Assembly (NCBI GenBank): GCA_017616015.1
Contig: JAFZYY010000031.1
Location: forward strand, 1 to 56,381
Length of the DNA stretch: 56,381 bases
Direction: 5' to 3'
Source: Alphaproteobacteria bacterium
GTDB lineage: Bacteria > Pseudomonadota > Alphaproteobacteria > CAAGCB01 > CAG-977
Shown piece after piece: positions 24,737 to 34,350 of the stretch. The notes under the pieces are model-generated. The model was not told the DNA's origin, searched no databases, and was given only the letters and a program-made list of their open reading frames with translations. Both the position numbers and the translations under genes were made by a program. The stretch's first letter is position 1. Each line of letters starts with the position of its first letter.

Positions 24737-26823
24737 CCCGCTTTCAGGGTTTTGACGGCTTCGTCTTTGCCGAATAAATACAACAAGAGACGCAGGGCTT
24801 TTCCTCTTTCCGAGGACAACTCCGCGTCTATGTTCATGATGTATTTGGCATCGTTACACGCCATTTTCAGCAAATTCTGATCGGTTGCCAGGTCGGCGAT
24901 TTTGAAATCGGGCAGGCCGCTTTGCTTCGTGCCGAGAACTTCGCCCGCGCCGCGCAGGGTCAGATCCTCTTCCGCGATCTTAAAGCCGTCCTGCGTTTCC
25001 CGCATCGCCGTCAGACGCGCTTTTGCCGTTTGACTTAAGGGGTCGGCGTACATCAACAAACAGGTTGACGCCTTTTCTCCGCGCCCGATGCGTCCCCGAA
25101 GCTGATGCAACTGCGCCAATCCGAAACGCTCCGCGTGTTCGATCACCATAACCGTGGCGTTCGGCACGTCGACGCCGACCTCGATGACCGTCGTCGCGAC
25201 CAGAATGTCCAGTTCTCCGGCGGCAAAACGCTGCATCACTTCGTCTTTTTCATTCCCTTTCATCTTGCCGTGCACCAGTCCTACACGGTTCGGGAAAAGC
25301 CGGTTCAAGTATTCGAAGCGTTCTTCCGCCGCCGCCAAGTCGATTTTTTCGCTTTCTTCGACCAACGGGCAGACCCAGTAAACCTGATTTTTATCGTTCA
25401 ACGCCCGTTTCAGAGCGTTAGCAACATCTTCCAGACGGGAGGAGGGCAAAACCCGCGTCGCGATCGGTTTCCTTCCGGGGGGAAGCTCGTCAATTTGCGA
25501 CGATTCCATATCGCCGTAATAGGTCAGGGCAAGTGTGCGCGGAATGGGCGTTGCCGTCATTACCAGCATATCGGCCGATTTTCCTTTTTCGGACAGGCTT
25601 AACCGCTGATGGACGCCGAATTTGTGCTGTTCGTCAACGACGGTCAAAGCCAAATCCTTAAAGGTCACGTCCTCGGAAAACAGCGCGTGCGTGCCGATAA
25701 TGATCTGCGCCTGTCCCGAAGCGATTTGATCAAGGATTTCCTGCCGTTTTTTGCCTTTGTCGCGCCCTGTCAAAAGAACGGTTTGAACACCGCCCGCCGC
25801 GGCCGTTTTACTGATCGTCGCAAAGTGCTGGTTTGCCAGAATGTCCGTCGGCGCCATCAAAGCTGCCTGCGCGCCCGCTTCCACGGCATTCAGCATCGCC
25901 ATCAGGGCAACCATCGTCTTTCCCGAGCCGACATCGCCTTGCACCAATCGAAGCATACGCATCGAAGAATCCATATCCGCGTTAATTTCTTTGATTACAC
26001 GGATTTGTGCTTGAGTCAAAGAAAAAGGTAAAGCATCAAGTACTGCTTTTCTGATTTTTCCGCTTCCTTTGATTTGTCGGCCTGAAGACTTACGCATCTT
26101 TCGCCGCACCAACGCCAGAGCCAACTGGTTTGCCAGCAGTTCGTCATAGGCCAATCTTTGTTTTGCAGAGCCTGTTTTCTGCAAATCTTCCTCATTTTCC
26201 GGCGCATGAAGAGTTTTTAACGCCGTTTCAAAGTCCGGCCACTTTTCACGCTTTGTCATCGCTGGATCCTGCCAGTCGGGAAGGGTAGGCATTTTGGTCA
26301 GAGCCGTGCGGATCGCCTTATTTAAAATCTTGCCCGACAGCCCTGCCGTCAGAGGATAAACACACTCGATTTTTGGCACTTTTTCAAGCTCTGTTTCGGA
26401 AACGATATAATCCGGGTGTGTCATTTGAAGCTGCTTATTTCCCGTCCCATAGCGCTCGACTTTTCCGCTGATAAAACGCTTTTCCCCGATCGGCAAAGCC
26501 TGTGCCGGATAGTTTCCGAACGCATGGAAAAAGACAATCTGAATCGTTCCCGTATCGTCGCTACAAATGACGCGGTAGGGACTTTTGCGCGTCGGGGCAG
26601 GGATATGCCGGTCGGTGACAACTTCCAACGTCACGACGCTTCCGTCGGGGGCTTCGGCAATCGTCGTTTTCAGCCGTCTGTCGATAAACCCCGTCGGCAT
26701 GTGAAACAACAGATCCGCCACCGTCGAACCGCACAGTTTTTCACATAAAACGGCAGTTTTCTTTCCGATACCGGGCAAAGTGTCCAAAGAAGCGAAAAAC
26801 GGAAACAGAATTTCGGGGCGCAT
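24733..26823 (-). CDS. recG: ATP-dependent DNA helicase RecG, 696 aa
   Basis: RecG remodels stalled replication forks and Holliday junctions. The N-terminal wedge OB-fold domain (about residues 60-160) precedes a superfamily 2 helicase core with Walker A GDVGSGKT, DEQH box VVDEQHKFGV, TATPIPRTL and the QLRGRIGRG motif VI. The C-terminal TRG-type region GAGEVLGTKQSGLPDFKIA is intact. Length is normal. It is divergent from mfd with an 80-bp gap, as in many alphaproteobacteria; sdhE, sometimes found between them, is absent here. The 3' end overlaps the lipoprotein stop by 4 bp. Confidence 0.97.
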   Translation of the reverse strand: MRPEILFPFFASLDTLPGIGKKTAVLCEKLCGSTVADLLFHMPTGFIDRRLKTTIAEAPDGSVVTLEVVTDRHIPAPTRKSPYRVICSDDTGTIQIVFFHAFGNYPAQALPIGEKRFISGKVERYGTGNKQLQMTHPDYIVSETELEKVPKIECVYPLTAGLSGKILNKAIRTALTKMPTLPDWQDPAMTKREKWPDFETALKTLHAPENEEDLQKTGSAKQRLAYDELLANQLALALVRRKMRKSSGRQIKGSGKIRKAVLDALPFSLTQAQIRVIKEINADMDSSMRMLRLVQGDVGSGKTMVALMAMLNAVEAGAQAALMAPTDILANQHFATISKTAAAGGVQTVLLTGRDKGKKRQEILDQIASGQAQIIIGTHALFSEDVTFKDLALTVVDEQHKFGVHQRLSLSEKGKSADMLVMTATPIPRTLALTYYGDMESSQIDELPPGRKPIATRVLPSSRLEDVANALKRALNDKNQVYWVCPLVEESEKIDLAAAEERFEYLNRLFPNRVGLVHGKMKGNEKDEVMQRFAAGELDILVATTVIEVGVDVPNATVMVIEHAERFGLAQLHQLRGRIGRGEKASTCLLMYADPLSQTAKARLTAMRETQDGFKIAEEDLTLRGAGEVLGTKQSGLPDFKIADLATDQNLLKMACNDAKYIMNIDAELSSERGKALRLLLYLFGKDEAVKTLKAG

Positions 26824-26903
26824 CAGACTGATTTTCCTAAAAATAACAGGTGATTTTCTTTTCTTCCTATTGTATTTATCTTGATGAACGGAGCAAGTTT
26901 AAA

Positions 26904-29900
26904 ATGAAGTTTTCTGAAAATCGCGGGGAATGTTTGCTGGCGGGTGTCCCGGACGGATACGCGGCGGTTGTTTTGGCGGATATGGCCAAACAGACGGGCG
27001 ACGTCCTGCATATCTGCCGCGACGATGTCCGTCTGGCGTCTTTGGCGGAACAGCTTGCTTTTTTCGCGCCGGACGTCGACGTTTTGCAGTTTCCCGCCTG
27101 GGATACCGTGCCTTACGACCGCGTTTCCCCGAATACCGACATTGTGGCCAAGCGATTGGAAACGCTGTCGATTCTTCATTCCGGCAAAGCCCGAAAGGCA
27201 AGAATTGTCTTAACGACCGTCAATGCCGTATTACAACGTGTGCCGCCTGTCGATTTTTTCAAAACGTCTTTAAGCGCGGAAGCCGGAAAATCCTTTGACG
27301 AGCAGGCTTTTCACAAGTTTTTGGAAAAGAACGGCTATCAGCGCACGGAACAGGTGATGGAAGCCGGCGAGTACGCCGTGCGCGGCGGAATCATTGACGT
27401 TTTTGCCCCCGGTACGCCCGAGCCTTTGCGGTTGGACTTGTTCGGGGACGAGCTGGAAACCATTCGCACGTTCGACCCGATGACACAAAGAACGACGGGA
27501 CAAATCGACCGTTTTGTGTTCAAGCCCGTCAGCGAAATCGCTCTGGACAGCGAAGCGATCGCCCGTTTCCGCACAAACTATCGGGAATCCTTCGGTTCCG
27601 GCGTGAACGACGCTTTGTATGAAAGCATTTCGGAAGGCCGCCGCTTTTCCGGCATGGAGCATTGGCTACCTTTGTTTCATGACGGCACGGACACGTTGTT
27701 CGCTTTTCTGCCAGAGGCCGCCGTTTCCGCGGATTATCAGACGCAGGAAGCCGTTTCCTCCCGTCTGGAACAGATTGACGAGTTTTTTCAGGCTCGCCTT
27801 GACGCCGAGAAAAACGGCCTGTCCGAAGGCGGCTTTATCTATCACCCCGTCCCTAAGGAACAGATGTTCCTTGACGCGAAAGAATTAAACCGTTTGTTGG
27901 CGGGCAGGGCTGTTTACCGCCATTTTCCGTTTGCCGCGCCCGAAGAAAAGGGGAATCTTGAAACATTGGACGCGGGCGGCCGCGCGGGGAAGGACTTTTC
28001 CGCTGAACGCGCCGTACCCGACGCGAATGTTTATGACGCCGTCCGCCACTTTATCGTTGAGGAGCGGCAGAATAAAAAGCAAGTCGTTTTAACAGCTTTT
28101 TCAACGGGTTCGCGCGCCCGCATCGCTTCTTTACTGACGGAAAACGGCCTTGTCGTCGCCGAAGCCGGAACATGGGCGGAAGCCTTGAAAATAAAAGACG
28201 GGACGCCTTTCGTCGTTCTGCCGTTGGACGAGGGCTTCAGAACGGACAGGCTGACGGTCGTTTCCGAAGCCGATATTCTTGGCGACCGGCTGGTGCGCAC
28301 GGTAAAGCGCAAAAAGCGCGGCGATCAGTTCATCGCCGACGTTTCCGCTTTGAACGAAGGGGATTTGGTCGTCCATGTCGATCACGGCATCGGGCGCTAT
28401 AAGGGGTTGGAAACATTGCAAATCGGCGGGGCTTCGCACGATTGCGTCTGCTTGATTTACGCCGACGACGACAAGTTGTTCGTACCGGTTGAAAATATCG
28501 AAACGCTGTCCCGTTACGGCTCGGAGCAGGCGGGCGTTTTGCTGGACAAGCTCGGCGGCGCGGCGTGGCAGGCGCGAAAAGCCCGCCTGAAAAAGCGGAT
28601 TCGCGATATGGCGGAGGCTCTGATCAAAGTGGCGGCGGAACGATATTTGAAAAAAGCCGACAAACTGCCGGTTTCCGCCGGCGTTTATGATGATTTCTGC
28701 GCCCGTTTCCCTTACGCCGAAACGGAAGACCAGGAAAAAAGCATTCAGGACGTCTTGCGCGATTTAAGCGAAGGCCGTCCGATGGATCGTCTGATTTGCG
28801 GCGACGTCGGCTTCGGCAAGACGGAAGTCGCCTTGCGCGCGGCGTTTACGGCAGCGATGAACGGCGTTCAGGTCGCCGTCGTCGTGCCGACCACCCTTTT
28901 GGCCAGACAGCACTTTGAGACGTTTTCCAAGCGTTTGACAGGCTTTCCATTGCGCGTCGGACAGCTTTCCCGTCTGACCGGAGCAAAACAGGCCGCCGCC
29001 GTCAAAAAAGAGTTGGAAGAGGGCTCTTTGGACATCGTTATCGGCACGCACGCGTTGTTGGCCAAGACGATTTCCTTTAAAAAGCTGGGGCTTTTGATTG
29101 TTGACGAGGAACAGCACTTCGGCGTTGCGCACAAGGAACGCCTGAAACAGTTGCGTTCGAACGTCCATGTGCTGACTTTGACGGCGACACCCATTCCGCG
29201 CACGCTGCAAATGGCTCTTACGGGGGTGCGGGAGCTCAGCATTATCGCAACGCCGCCGGTGGATCGGCTGGCCGTACGCACGTTCGTTCTGCCCTTCGAT
29301 CCCGTGATTATCAGGGAAGCATTAATGCGCGAGTATCTGCGCGGCGGCCAGACGTTCTATGTCTGTCCGCGCATTTCCGATATGGACGAAGTCATGCGGA
29401 AACTTAAGGCTTTAGTGCCGGAAATCAGGGTGGTTGCCGCTCACGGCCGTATGAGCCCCAAGGAATTGGAAGATATTATGACCGCTTTTGCGGATAAAAA
29501 GTATGATGTCCTGCTGTCCACGACGATCATTGAATCGGGACTGGACATGCCGTCCGTCAACACGATCGTCATTCACCGCGCCGATATGTTCGGGCTTGCT
29601 CAGCTTTATCAGCTGCGCGGACGCGTCGGACGGGCAAAAACAAGGGGATACGCCTACCTGACTTTGCCGCCGCGCCAGAAAGTCACAAAAACGGCTTTAA
29701 AGCGTATGGAAGTAATGCAGAAGCTTGACACGCTGGGGGCTGGTTTCACGCTTGCCAGTTACGACCTGGATATTCGCGGGGCGGGGAATTTGCTGGGCGA
29801 AGAGCAATCCGGCCATATTAAAGAGGTCGGCATCGAGCTTTACCAAAAAATGCTGGAAGAAGCTGTTGCCGAAGCTCGCAGCGGAACCGCTGAACAGGAG

Positions 29901-30368
29901 GAGGAAACCTCCTGGTCGCCGCAGATTACGGCGGGAATGCCCGTCTTAATTCCTGAAAATTATGTGCGTGATCTGGGGATTCGCATGGGATTGTACAAGC
30001 GCTTGGCCGATATGACGGAAATCAACGAAATCGAGGCTTTTGCCGCGGAAATGACCGATCGCTTCGGACCTTTGCCGCCGGAAGTCGAAAATTTAATGGA
30101 AATCATTGCCATCAAAACGCTTTGCCGCCGCGCCAACGTGGAAAAAATCGAAGCCGGCTCGAAGGGAGCTGTCGTTACTTTGAAAAATAATCGCTTTCCA
30201 AATCCGGCCGGACTTGTTAAATTCATAGCGCAGAACAGCGGCGCGGCAAAACTCCGACCGGATCAGAAGATCGTTTACAAACGGGTTTGGGATATTCCGA
30301 AAGACAGAATCAGAGGAATGCGCAAACTGATGGAGAAAATGGCTGAAATTGCAGAACAATCAGAATAA
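26904..30368 (+). CDS. mfd: Transcription-repair coupling factor Mfd, 1154 aa
   Basis: Mfd pushes stalled RNA polymerase off lesions and recruits UvrA. Visible parts in order: the UvrB-like N-terminal region, with FPAWDTVPYDRVSPN; the RNA-polymerase interaction domain GDLVVHVDHGIGRYKGLE; the RecG-like helicase core with GDVGFGKTEVALRAA, VDEEQHFGV, TATPIPRTLQMAL and LYQLRGRVGRAKTRGYAYL; and the TRCF C-terminal domain. The start at 26904 is chosen over 26850 because GGAG lies 11 bases upstream and the product then opens with the family-typical MKFSENRGECLLAGVP. The resulting length is normal. Confidence 0.96.
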   Translation: MKFSENRGECLLAGVPDGYAAVVLADMAKQTGDVLHICRDDVRLASLAEQLAFFAPDVDVLQFPAWDTVPYDRVSPNTDIVAKRLETLSILHSGKARKARIVLTTVNAVLQRVPPVDFFKTSLSAEAGKSFDEQAFHKFLEKNGYQRTEQVMEAGEYAVRGGIIDVFAPGTPEPLRLDLFGDELETIRTFDPMTQRTTGQIDRFVFKPVSEIALDSEAIARFRTNYRESFGSGVNDALYESISEGRRFSGMEHWLPLFHDGTDTLFAFLPEAAVSADYQTQEAVSSRLEQIDEFFQARLDAEKNGLSEGGFIYHPVPKEQMFLDAKELNRLLAGRAVYRHFPFAAPEEKGNLETLDAGGRAGKDFSAERAVPDANVYDAVRHFIVEERQNKKQVVLTAFSTGSRARIASLLTENGLVVAEAGTWAEALKIKDGTPFVVLPLDEGFRTDRLTVVSEADILGDRLVRTVKRKKRGDQFIADVSALNEGDLVVHVDHGIGRYKGLETLQIGGASHDCVCLIYADDDKLFVPVENIETLSRYGSEQAGVLLDKLGGAAWQARKARLKKRIRDMAEALIKVAAERYLKKADKLPVSAGVYDDFCARFPYAETEDQEKSIQDVLRDLSEGRPMDRLICGDVGFGKTEVALRAAFTAAMNGVQVAVVVPTTLLARQHFETFSKRLTGFPLRVGQLSRLTGAKQAAAVKKELEEGSLDIVIGTHALLAKTISFKKLGLLIVDEEQHFGVAHKERLKQLRSNVHVLTLTATPIPRTLQMALTGVRELSIIATPPVDRLAVRTFVLPFDPVIIREALMREYLRGGQTFYVCPRISDMDEVMRKLKALVPEIRVVAAHGRMSPKELEDIMTAFADKKYDVLLSTTIIESGLDMPSVNTIVIHRADMFGLAQLYQLRGRVGRAKTRGYAYLTLPPRQKVTKTALKRMEVMQKLDTLGAGFTLASYDLDIRGAGNLLGEEQSGHIKEVGIELYQKMLEEAVAEARSGTAEQEEETSWSPQITAGMPVLIPENYVRDLGIRMGLYKRLADMTEINEIEAFAAEMTDRFGPLPPEVENLMEIIAIKTLCRRANVEKIEAGSKGAVVTLKNNRFPNPAGLVKFIAQNSGAAKLRPDQKIVYKRVWDIPKDRIRGMRKLMEKMAEIAEQSE

Positions 30369-30412
30369 CTTCAAAATGTTATAACTTGTTTTTAATAAAA
30401 CGGATTAAGAAA

Positions 30413-31282
30413 ATGAACAAAGAAACACATATTCTAACAATCATCTGTCCCGATAAAACCGGTATTGCGGCAAGGGTGTTCAGCTTTATCGCGGAGCATG
30501 GGGGCTTTATCACCGAAGCAGCCCAATTTGGCGATGAAATGAGCCAATTGTTTTTCATGCGTATCGTTTTTACGACGGAAACGGAAAACGGTTTTCGGAC
30601 GGAATTTAAAGCCGCTTTTCAATCCGTCGCCGCCGAATTTGAAATGCAGTGGAAACTGCATAACGGAGATCGTCCGGCACGGTTGCTTTTAGCCGTGTCC
30701 AAAGAAAGCCATTGTCTGAACGATTTGCTGTATCGCTACCGCGCTGGATTGCTGAACGTGGAAATCGCGGGTGTCGTATCCAATCACGAGGATATGCGCT
30801 CTTTTGTGGAATGGCATAAAATTCCTTACTATTATTTCCCGCTACCGAAAGGATCGACTTTTGAACAAAAACGCGAGCAGGAAAACAAGATTCTGTCGCT
30901 TGTCGACGAACTGCACGTCGATTTGGTTGTCCTGGCGCGTTACATGCAGATTCTTTCCGACGAAATGTGTCAGGCTTTAACGGGACACTGCATCAATATC
31001 CACCACTCGTTTCTGCCGAGTTTCAAAGGAGCAAAACCTTATCATCAGGCTTATGAACGCGGCGTAAAGCTGATCGGGGCGACAGCGCACTATGTTACGG
31101 CCGATTTAGACGAAGGGCCGATCATTGAACAGGCCGTCGAACGCGTCGATCATACGAATACGCCCGATCAACTTGTCGCTATCGGCAAGGATTTGGAAAA
31201 TATTGTGTTAGCTCGCGCGGTCAGGTATCATACGGAAAGACGCGTACTGTTAAACGGTCATCGGACGGTGATTTTCAAATAA
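30413..31282 (+). CDS. purU: Formyltetrahydrofolate deformylase PurU, 289 aa
   Basis: PurU hydrolyses 10-formyl-THF to formate and THF, balancing one-carbon pools. An N-terminal ACT domain (about residues 1-80, opening with ILTIICPDKTGIAARV) is followed by a formyltransferase-like domain. That domain shows NIHHSFLPSFKGAKPYHQA and the catalytic-Asp region ATAHYVTADLDEGPIIEQ. The start at 30413 is preferred over 30386 since it begins at the conserved domain edge. The ribosome site is weak (GGATTAAG). It sits 44 bp after mfd and 16 bp before the Sel1-repeat gene. Confidence 0.95.
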   Translation: MNKETHILTIICPDKTGIAARVFSFIAEHGGFITEAAQFGDEMSQLFFMRIVFTTETENGFRTEFKAAFQSVAAEFEMQWKLHNGDRPARLLLAVSKESHCLNDLLYRYRAGLLNVEIAGVVSNHEDMRSFVEWHKIPYYYFPLPKGSTFEQKREQENKILSLVDELHVDLVVLARYMQILSDEMCQALTGHCINIHHSFLPSFKGAKPYHQAYERGVKLIGATAHYVTADLDEGPIIEQAVERVDHTNTPDQLVAIGKDLENIVLARAVRYHTERRVLLNGHRTVIFK

Positions 31283-31298
31283 TTCGGGAGAAACCATC

Positions 31299-32915
31299 AT
31301 GAAGTTGCGTACATTAAAACATTTTCTGGTCGCCGGCGGGGTTTCTTTGCTGGCGTTGTCTTCTCCGGCTTACGCGACCCTGAAAGAGGCGTTGGAAGCG
31401 CTGGAAGAGCGGGATTATCCCTTTGCGCTGGAAGAATTAAATCGCTTGATTAATCAGGAAAAAAACGCGGAGGCATGCTATCATTTAGGCCGCATGTATT
31501 ATGATGGTTTGGGGCTGGAGCAGAATGAAGAGACTGCTATGAAATATTTTTTTCAGGCAGCACAGCAGGGAAATGAAAAGGCGGCGTTAAAGGTCGGAAA
31601 CGCTTATTATCTGGGCGAAGGAGTAGAAAAAAGCGCTCAGGAGGCTTTTAAATGGTACAAAGTCGCCGCAGAACAGGGGAATTATCTGGCTTTATACAAT
31701 ATTGGGTTAATGTATGAAGAAGGAACAGATGTAAAGAAAAGTCTGACTGACGCTTTCCGGGCATACCGGGGCTCCGCGGAACAAGGATATGCTCCGGCTC
31801 AAATTGCCTTAGGACATATGTTCTTTAACGGTATAGGCACGCCGCAGGACTACAATCAAGCCGTTTTTTGGTATAAATTAGCCGCGGATCAGGGAGATCT
31901 GGACGCGCAGATGAAATTGGCAAAACTGTATGCCAACACTTCCGTGCGCGGTTTGGCTTTTAATATTGTCGGCGCGCATATATATTTCAACCTTATCGCA
32001 GCGTACGGGAAATCTCCATTAAAAGAAGAAGCCGCAGAATTGCGTGATAAATTAGCCGAGACAATGCGCCATGACGACGTTATTAGCGCGCAAGAACAAG
32101 CAAATAAATGGAAAAAGAAAACACGGGAAGAATCCCTGCCGAGCCTGGCGGAACAGGACTTTATGGGACAATATGTAGATGTTCAGGCAAACATTAAAAA
32201 AGACAAGCCCGAAGAAGGAGAAGCCGAAATAAAAATTACGGTTCAAACCGAATTGAAAAGCTTATTGCTGGCGGCGGGAATATCCAGACGCGATCTGAAT
32301 AAAGCCGTCAGAGCCGATGACTTTTCGGAAATCGAAGGCATTTTAAAGCAAAAAGCTGAGAAAGGCGATGCGACGGCTCACTTGGCTTTAGCCGATCTGT
32401 ACGTTCTGGGGCAAGGGTTGAAGGAAAACCCGAAAGAAGCCGTTGAAATTTATCAAAAACTTGCCGCCAAAGCTAATCCGATTGCATTTTTCAGGCTGGC
32501 TCCCATGTATTGCGAAGGCAAGGGAGTGGCTCCGGATTTGGTAGAATGCTACAAGCTGATGTTGCTGGCTAAAAAATACGCAGACGAAGCGTCTCAACCG
32601 TTTGTTTCGGAAGCGTTACAGATGCTGGACGAGAATTTGGATCAGGAAATCAGAGATTCCGGCAAAAAACAGGCAGACGAATGGAAGCCTGAGCCCGAAA
32701 AGGTAAAAAAGAAAAAATTCAGCTTTTTCAGCAAAAGCGATGATGACGACGATGAAAATGAAAGCGCCATAAAACGCTCTGAGAAAAAAGAAGAAGAAAA
32801 AAAGAAGGAAGAGCTGAAAAAGAAAGAAGAAGAAGAGAAGAAAAAGACAGAAACAAAAGAAAAGAAAAAAGCTTCCGGTGACGAAGATGACGATGATCTG
32901 TTTTCAGGACTGTAA
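31299..32915 (+). CDS. Exported Sel1-repeat protein with Lys/Glu-rich tail, 538 aa
   Basis: A signal peptide ends around AYA (residue 27). At least seven Sel1-like repeats follow (pattern A...LG..Y..G.GV..d...A..WY..AA.QG), for example LGRMYYDGLGLEQNEETAMK and VGNAYYLGEGVEKSAQEAFK. The final 90 residues are highly charged, with runs of Lys and Glu and an Asp-rich end (DEDDDDLFSGL). Sel1 proteins are protein-interaction scaffolds, often in envelope or host-contact roles; no partner is evident. The start has GGGAGAA before it. It ends 3 bp before the hydrolase gene, so the two are probably co-transcribed. Confidence 0.88.
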   Translation: MKLRTLKHFLVAGGVSLLALSSPAYATLKEALEALEERDYPFALEELNRLINQEKNAEACYHLGRMYYDGLGLEQNEETAMKYFFQAAQQGNEKAALKVGNAYYLGEGVEKSAQEAFKWYKVAAEQGNYLALYNIGLMYEEGTDVKKSLTDAFRAYRGSAEQGYAPAQIALGHMFFNGIGTPQDYNQAVFWYKLAADQGDLDAQMKLAKLYANTSVRGLAFNIVGAHIYFNLIAAYGKSPLKEEAAELRDKLAETMRHDDVISAQEQANKWKKKTREESLPSLAEQDFMGQYVDVQANIKKDKPEEGEAEIKITVQTELKSLLLAAGISRRDLNKAVRADDFSEIEGILKQKAEKGDATAHLALADLYVLGQGLKENPKEAVEIYQKLAAKANPIAFFRLAPMYCEGKGVAPDLVECYKLMLLAKKYADEASQPFVSEALQMLDENLDQEIRDSGKKQADEWKPEPEKVKKKKFSFFSKSDDDDDENESAIKRSEKKEEEKKKEELKKKEEEEKKKTETKEKKKASGDEDDDDLFSGL

Positions 32916-32918
32916 ACA

Positions 32919-33671
32919 ATGAATGAAACTCTTTTGCTTGAAAACGGCGGGAAACTTTCTTTTCGCCGCAATGTCGGATCAAAAGAAACGGAAATCGTCT
33001 TTATGCACGGAACATTGTCCGACAAAAACGCTTCAAAATCTTTATTTTTAGAGGACTTATGTAAAAAACATCACCTCAGTTATACGGCCTTTGATTTTAT
33101 CGGCCACGGGGAATCTTCCGGGAAATATACCGACGGAACAATCGGTATATGGTTGGAAAATGCGTTGGAAATAATAGACCGGGTAACGACGGGACAGCTG
33201 ATTTTGGTCGGCAGCTCCATGGGCGGCTGGATTGCCCTGCTGGCTGCGCAAATGCGTCCCGATCGTGTGCGCGCGGTTGTCGGCCTGGCCGCCGCCGCCG
33301 ATTTTACGGTTGATGTCTGGGCTTCTTTTTCGGAAGAACAGAAAAAAGCCGTTCGTGAAAAAGGTGTCATTTATACGCCGAACGGTTGGACGGAAGAGGG
33401 CGATCCGTGGACGCTGAATTTGTTCAAAGACGCTGAAAAATATTTGTTGCTGAAAGAAAAAAACAGCCTGAATATTGACTGCCCAATTACTTTAATTCAC
33501 GGCGCTAAAGACGATTGCGTTCCTTTAAAAACAGCTTTTAAAATAATGGATTGCGCAAAAACAGAAAACGTTAAAGTTATTGTTTTAAAAAATAGCGGTC
33601 ACAGGCTGTCCGAGCCACATGAACTGGATATTCTGGAAACAGAACTTTTAAAGCTGTTGCCGGTAAAATAA
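32919..33671 (+). CDS. Alpha/beta hydrolase, 250 aa
   Basis: Typical alpha/beta-hydrolase features: the oxyanion region FMHGTLSDKNASK, the nucleophile elbow GSSMGG (Ser near residue 94), a catalytic Asp in HGAKDDCVPL and a His in NSGHRLSEPHEL. FDFIGHGESSGKY before the nucleophile is close to the ABHD10/acyl-thioesterase subgroup. It may thus be a small carboxylesterase or thioesterase; the substrate is not predictable. There is no signal peptide. It follows the Sel1 gene by 3 bp and converges with the stator genes, ending 2 bp before pomB. Confidence 0.88.
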   Translation: MNETLLLENGGKLSFRRNVGSKETEIVFMHGTLSDKNASKSLFLEDLCKKHHLSYTAFDFIGHGESSGKYTDGTIGIWLENALEIIDRVTTGQLILVGSSMGGWIALLAAQMRPDRVRAVVGLAAAADFTVDVWASFSEEQKKAVREKGVIYTPNGWTEEGDPWTLNLFKDAEKYLLLKEKNSLNIDCPITLIHGAKDDCVPLKTAFKIMDCAKTENVKVIVLKNSGHRLSEPHELDILETELLKLLPVK

Positions 33672-33673
33672 GC

Positions 33674-34336
33674 TTATTTATAAACGGGATCCATGCGCAA
33701 ACGAACGCGACGATTGCGTTGCTGATTGTGCTTAATCGGTTCGCCGTGAGCATCGCGATTAGGGTAAAGCGGTTGAATGTCCGACAATCCGACAGCGCGC
33801 AAACGCGTAGGATCAATGCCGTTATCTATCAGAAAACGCGTTACTGCGGAAGCACGAGCCGAAGATAATTCCCAGTTGGACGGATATTGATCCGTTTTAA
33901 TCGGATTGTCGTCCGTGTGTCCCTGGACTTCAAATCTGAAAATATGGTATCTCTTGGCATTCAGAGTTGAAACCAAACGTCTTAAAACAGGATAAGCGCT
34001 TGGTTTTAAAGCGGCGGAACCGCTTTTGAAAAAAGTATCGGACTCAATGTCAAGAACCAGCCCCTGATGGTCGCTACCCAAAGTGGCGGTTGCATCTAAC
34101 TGCAACGCCCGCAAATCATCGTCCAAATCCGAACGCAAAAGTGTGACAGGTTTATCCACCTGGCGATCCATAAATTCCCGTGTCATACCGGATCGAATGT
34201 TTTCAAAGACGACTGTATCGATTTTTGAAGCCGCCAGAAGCATGACGAAGAAACAAAGCAACAACGTCACGCAGTCGCCGTATGTTCCCTGCCAGTCGTC
34301 TGTGTTGATTTCTTTCTTTTTCGAAGGCATCGGCAT
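33674..34336 (-). CDS. pomB: PomB/MotB-like stator protein with OmpA domain, 220 aa
   Basis: One membrane helix near the N-terminus holds the ion-carrying Asp21 in WQGTYGDCVTLLLCFFVMLL. The order '..CFFVMLLAASKID' resembles sodium-driven PomB more than proton-driven E. coli MotB. The C-terminal OmpA-like domain (about residues 85-218) binds peptidoglycan, with FEVQGHTDDNPI, SSARASAVTRFLIDNGID and QQRNRRVRLRM. It follows the PomA-like gene after 14 bp. No flagellar structural genes are in the window, so the pair may drive a flagellum encoded elsewhere or another energised envelope machine. Confidence 0.85.
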   Translation of the reverse strand: MPMPSKKKEINTDDWQGTYGDCVTLLLCFFVMLLAASKIDTVVFENIRSGMTREFMDRQVDKPVTLLRSDLDDDLRALQLDATATLGSDHQGLVLDIESDTFFKSGSAALKPSAYPVLRRLVSTLNAKRYHIFRFEVQGHTDDNPIKTDQYPSNWELSSARASAVTRFLIDNGIDPTRLRAVGLSDIQPLYPNRDAHGEPIKHNQQRNRRVRLRMDPVYK

Positions 34337-34350
34337 CGTCTGTGTTTCCT

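Noticed and set aside
32719-32900. Repeat array or recombination signal in the Lys/Glu-rich end of the Sel1 gene
   Set aside because: The GAA/AAA runs are explained by coding for a charged tail; there is no regular unit length.
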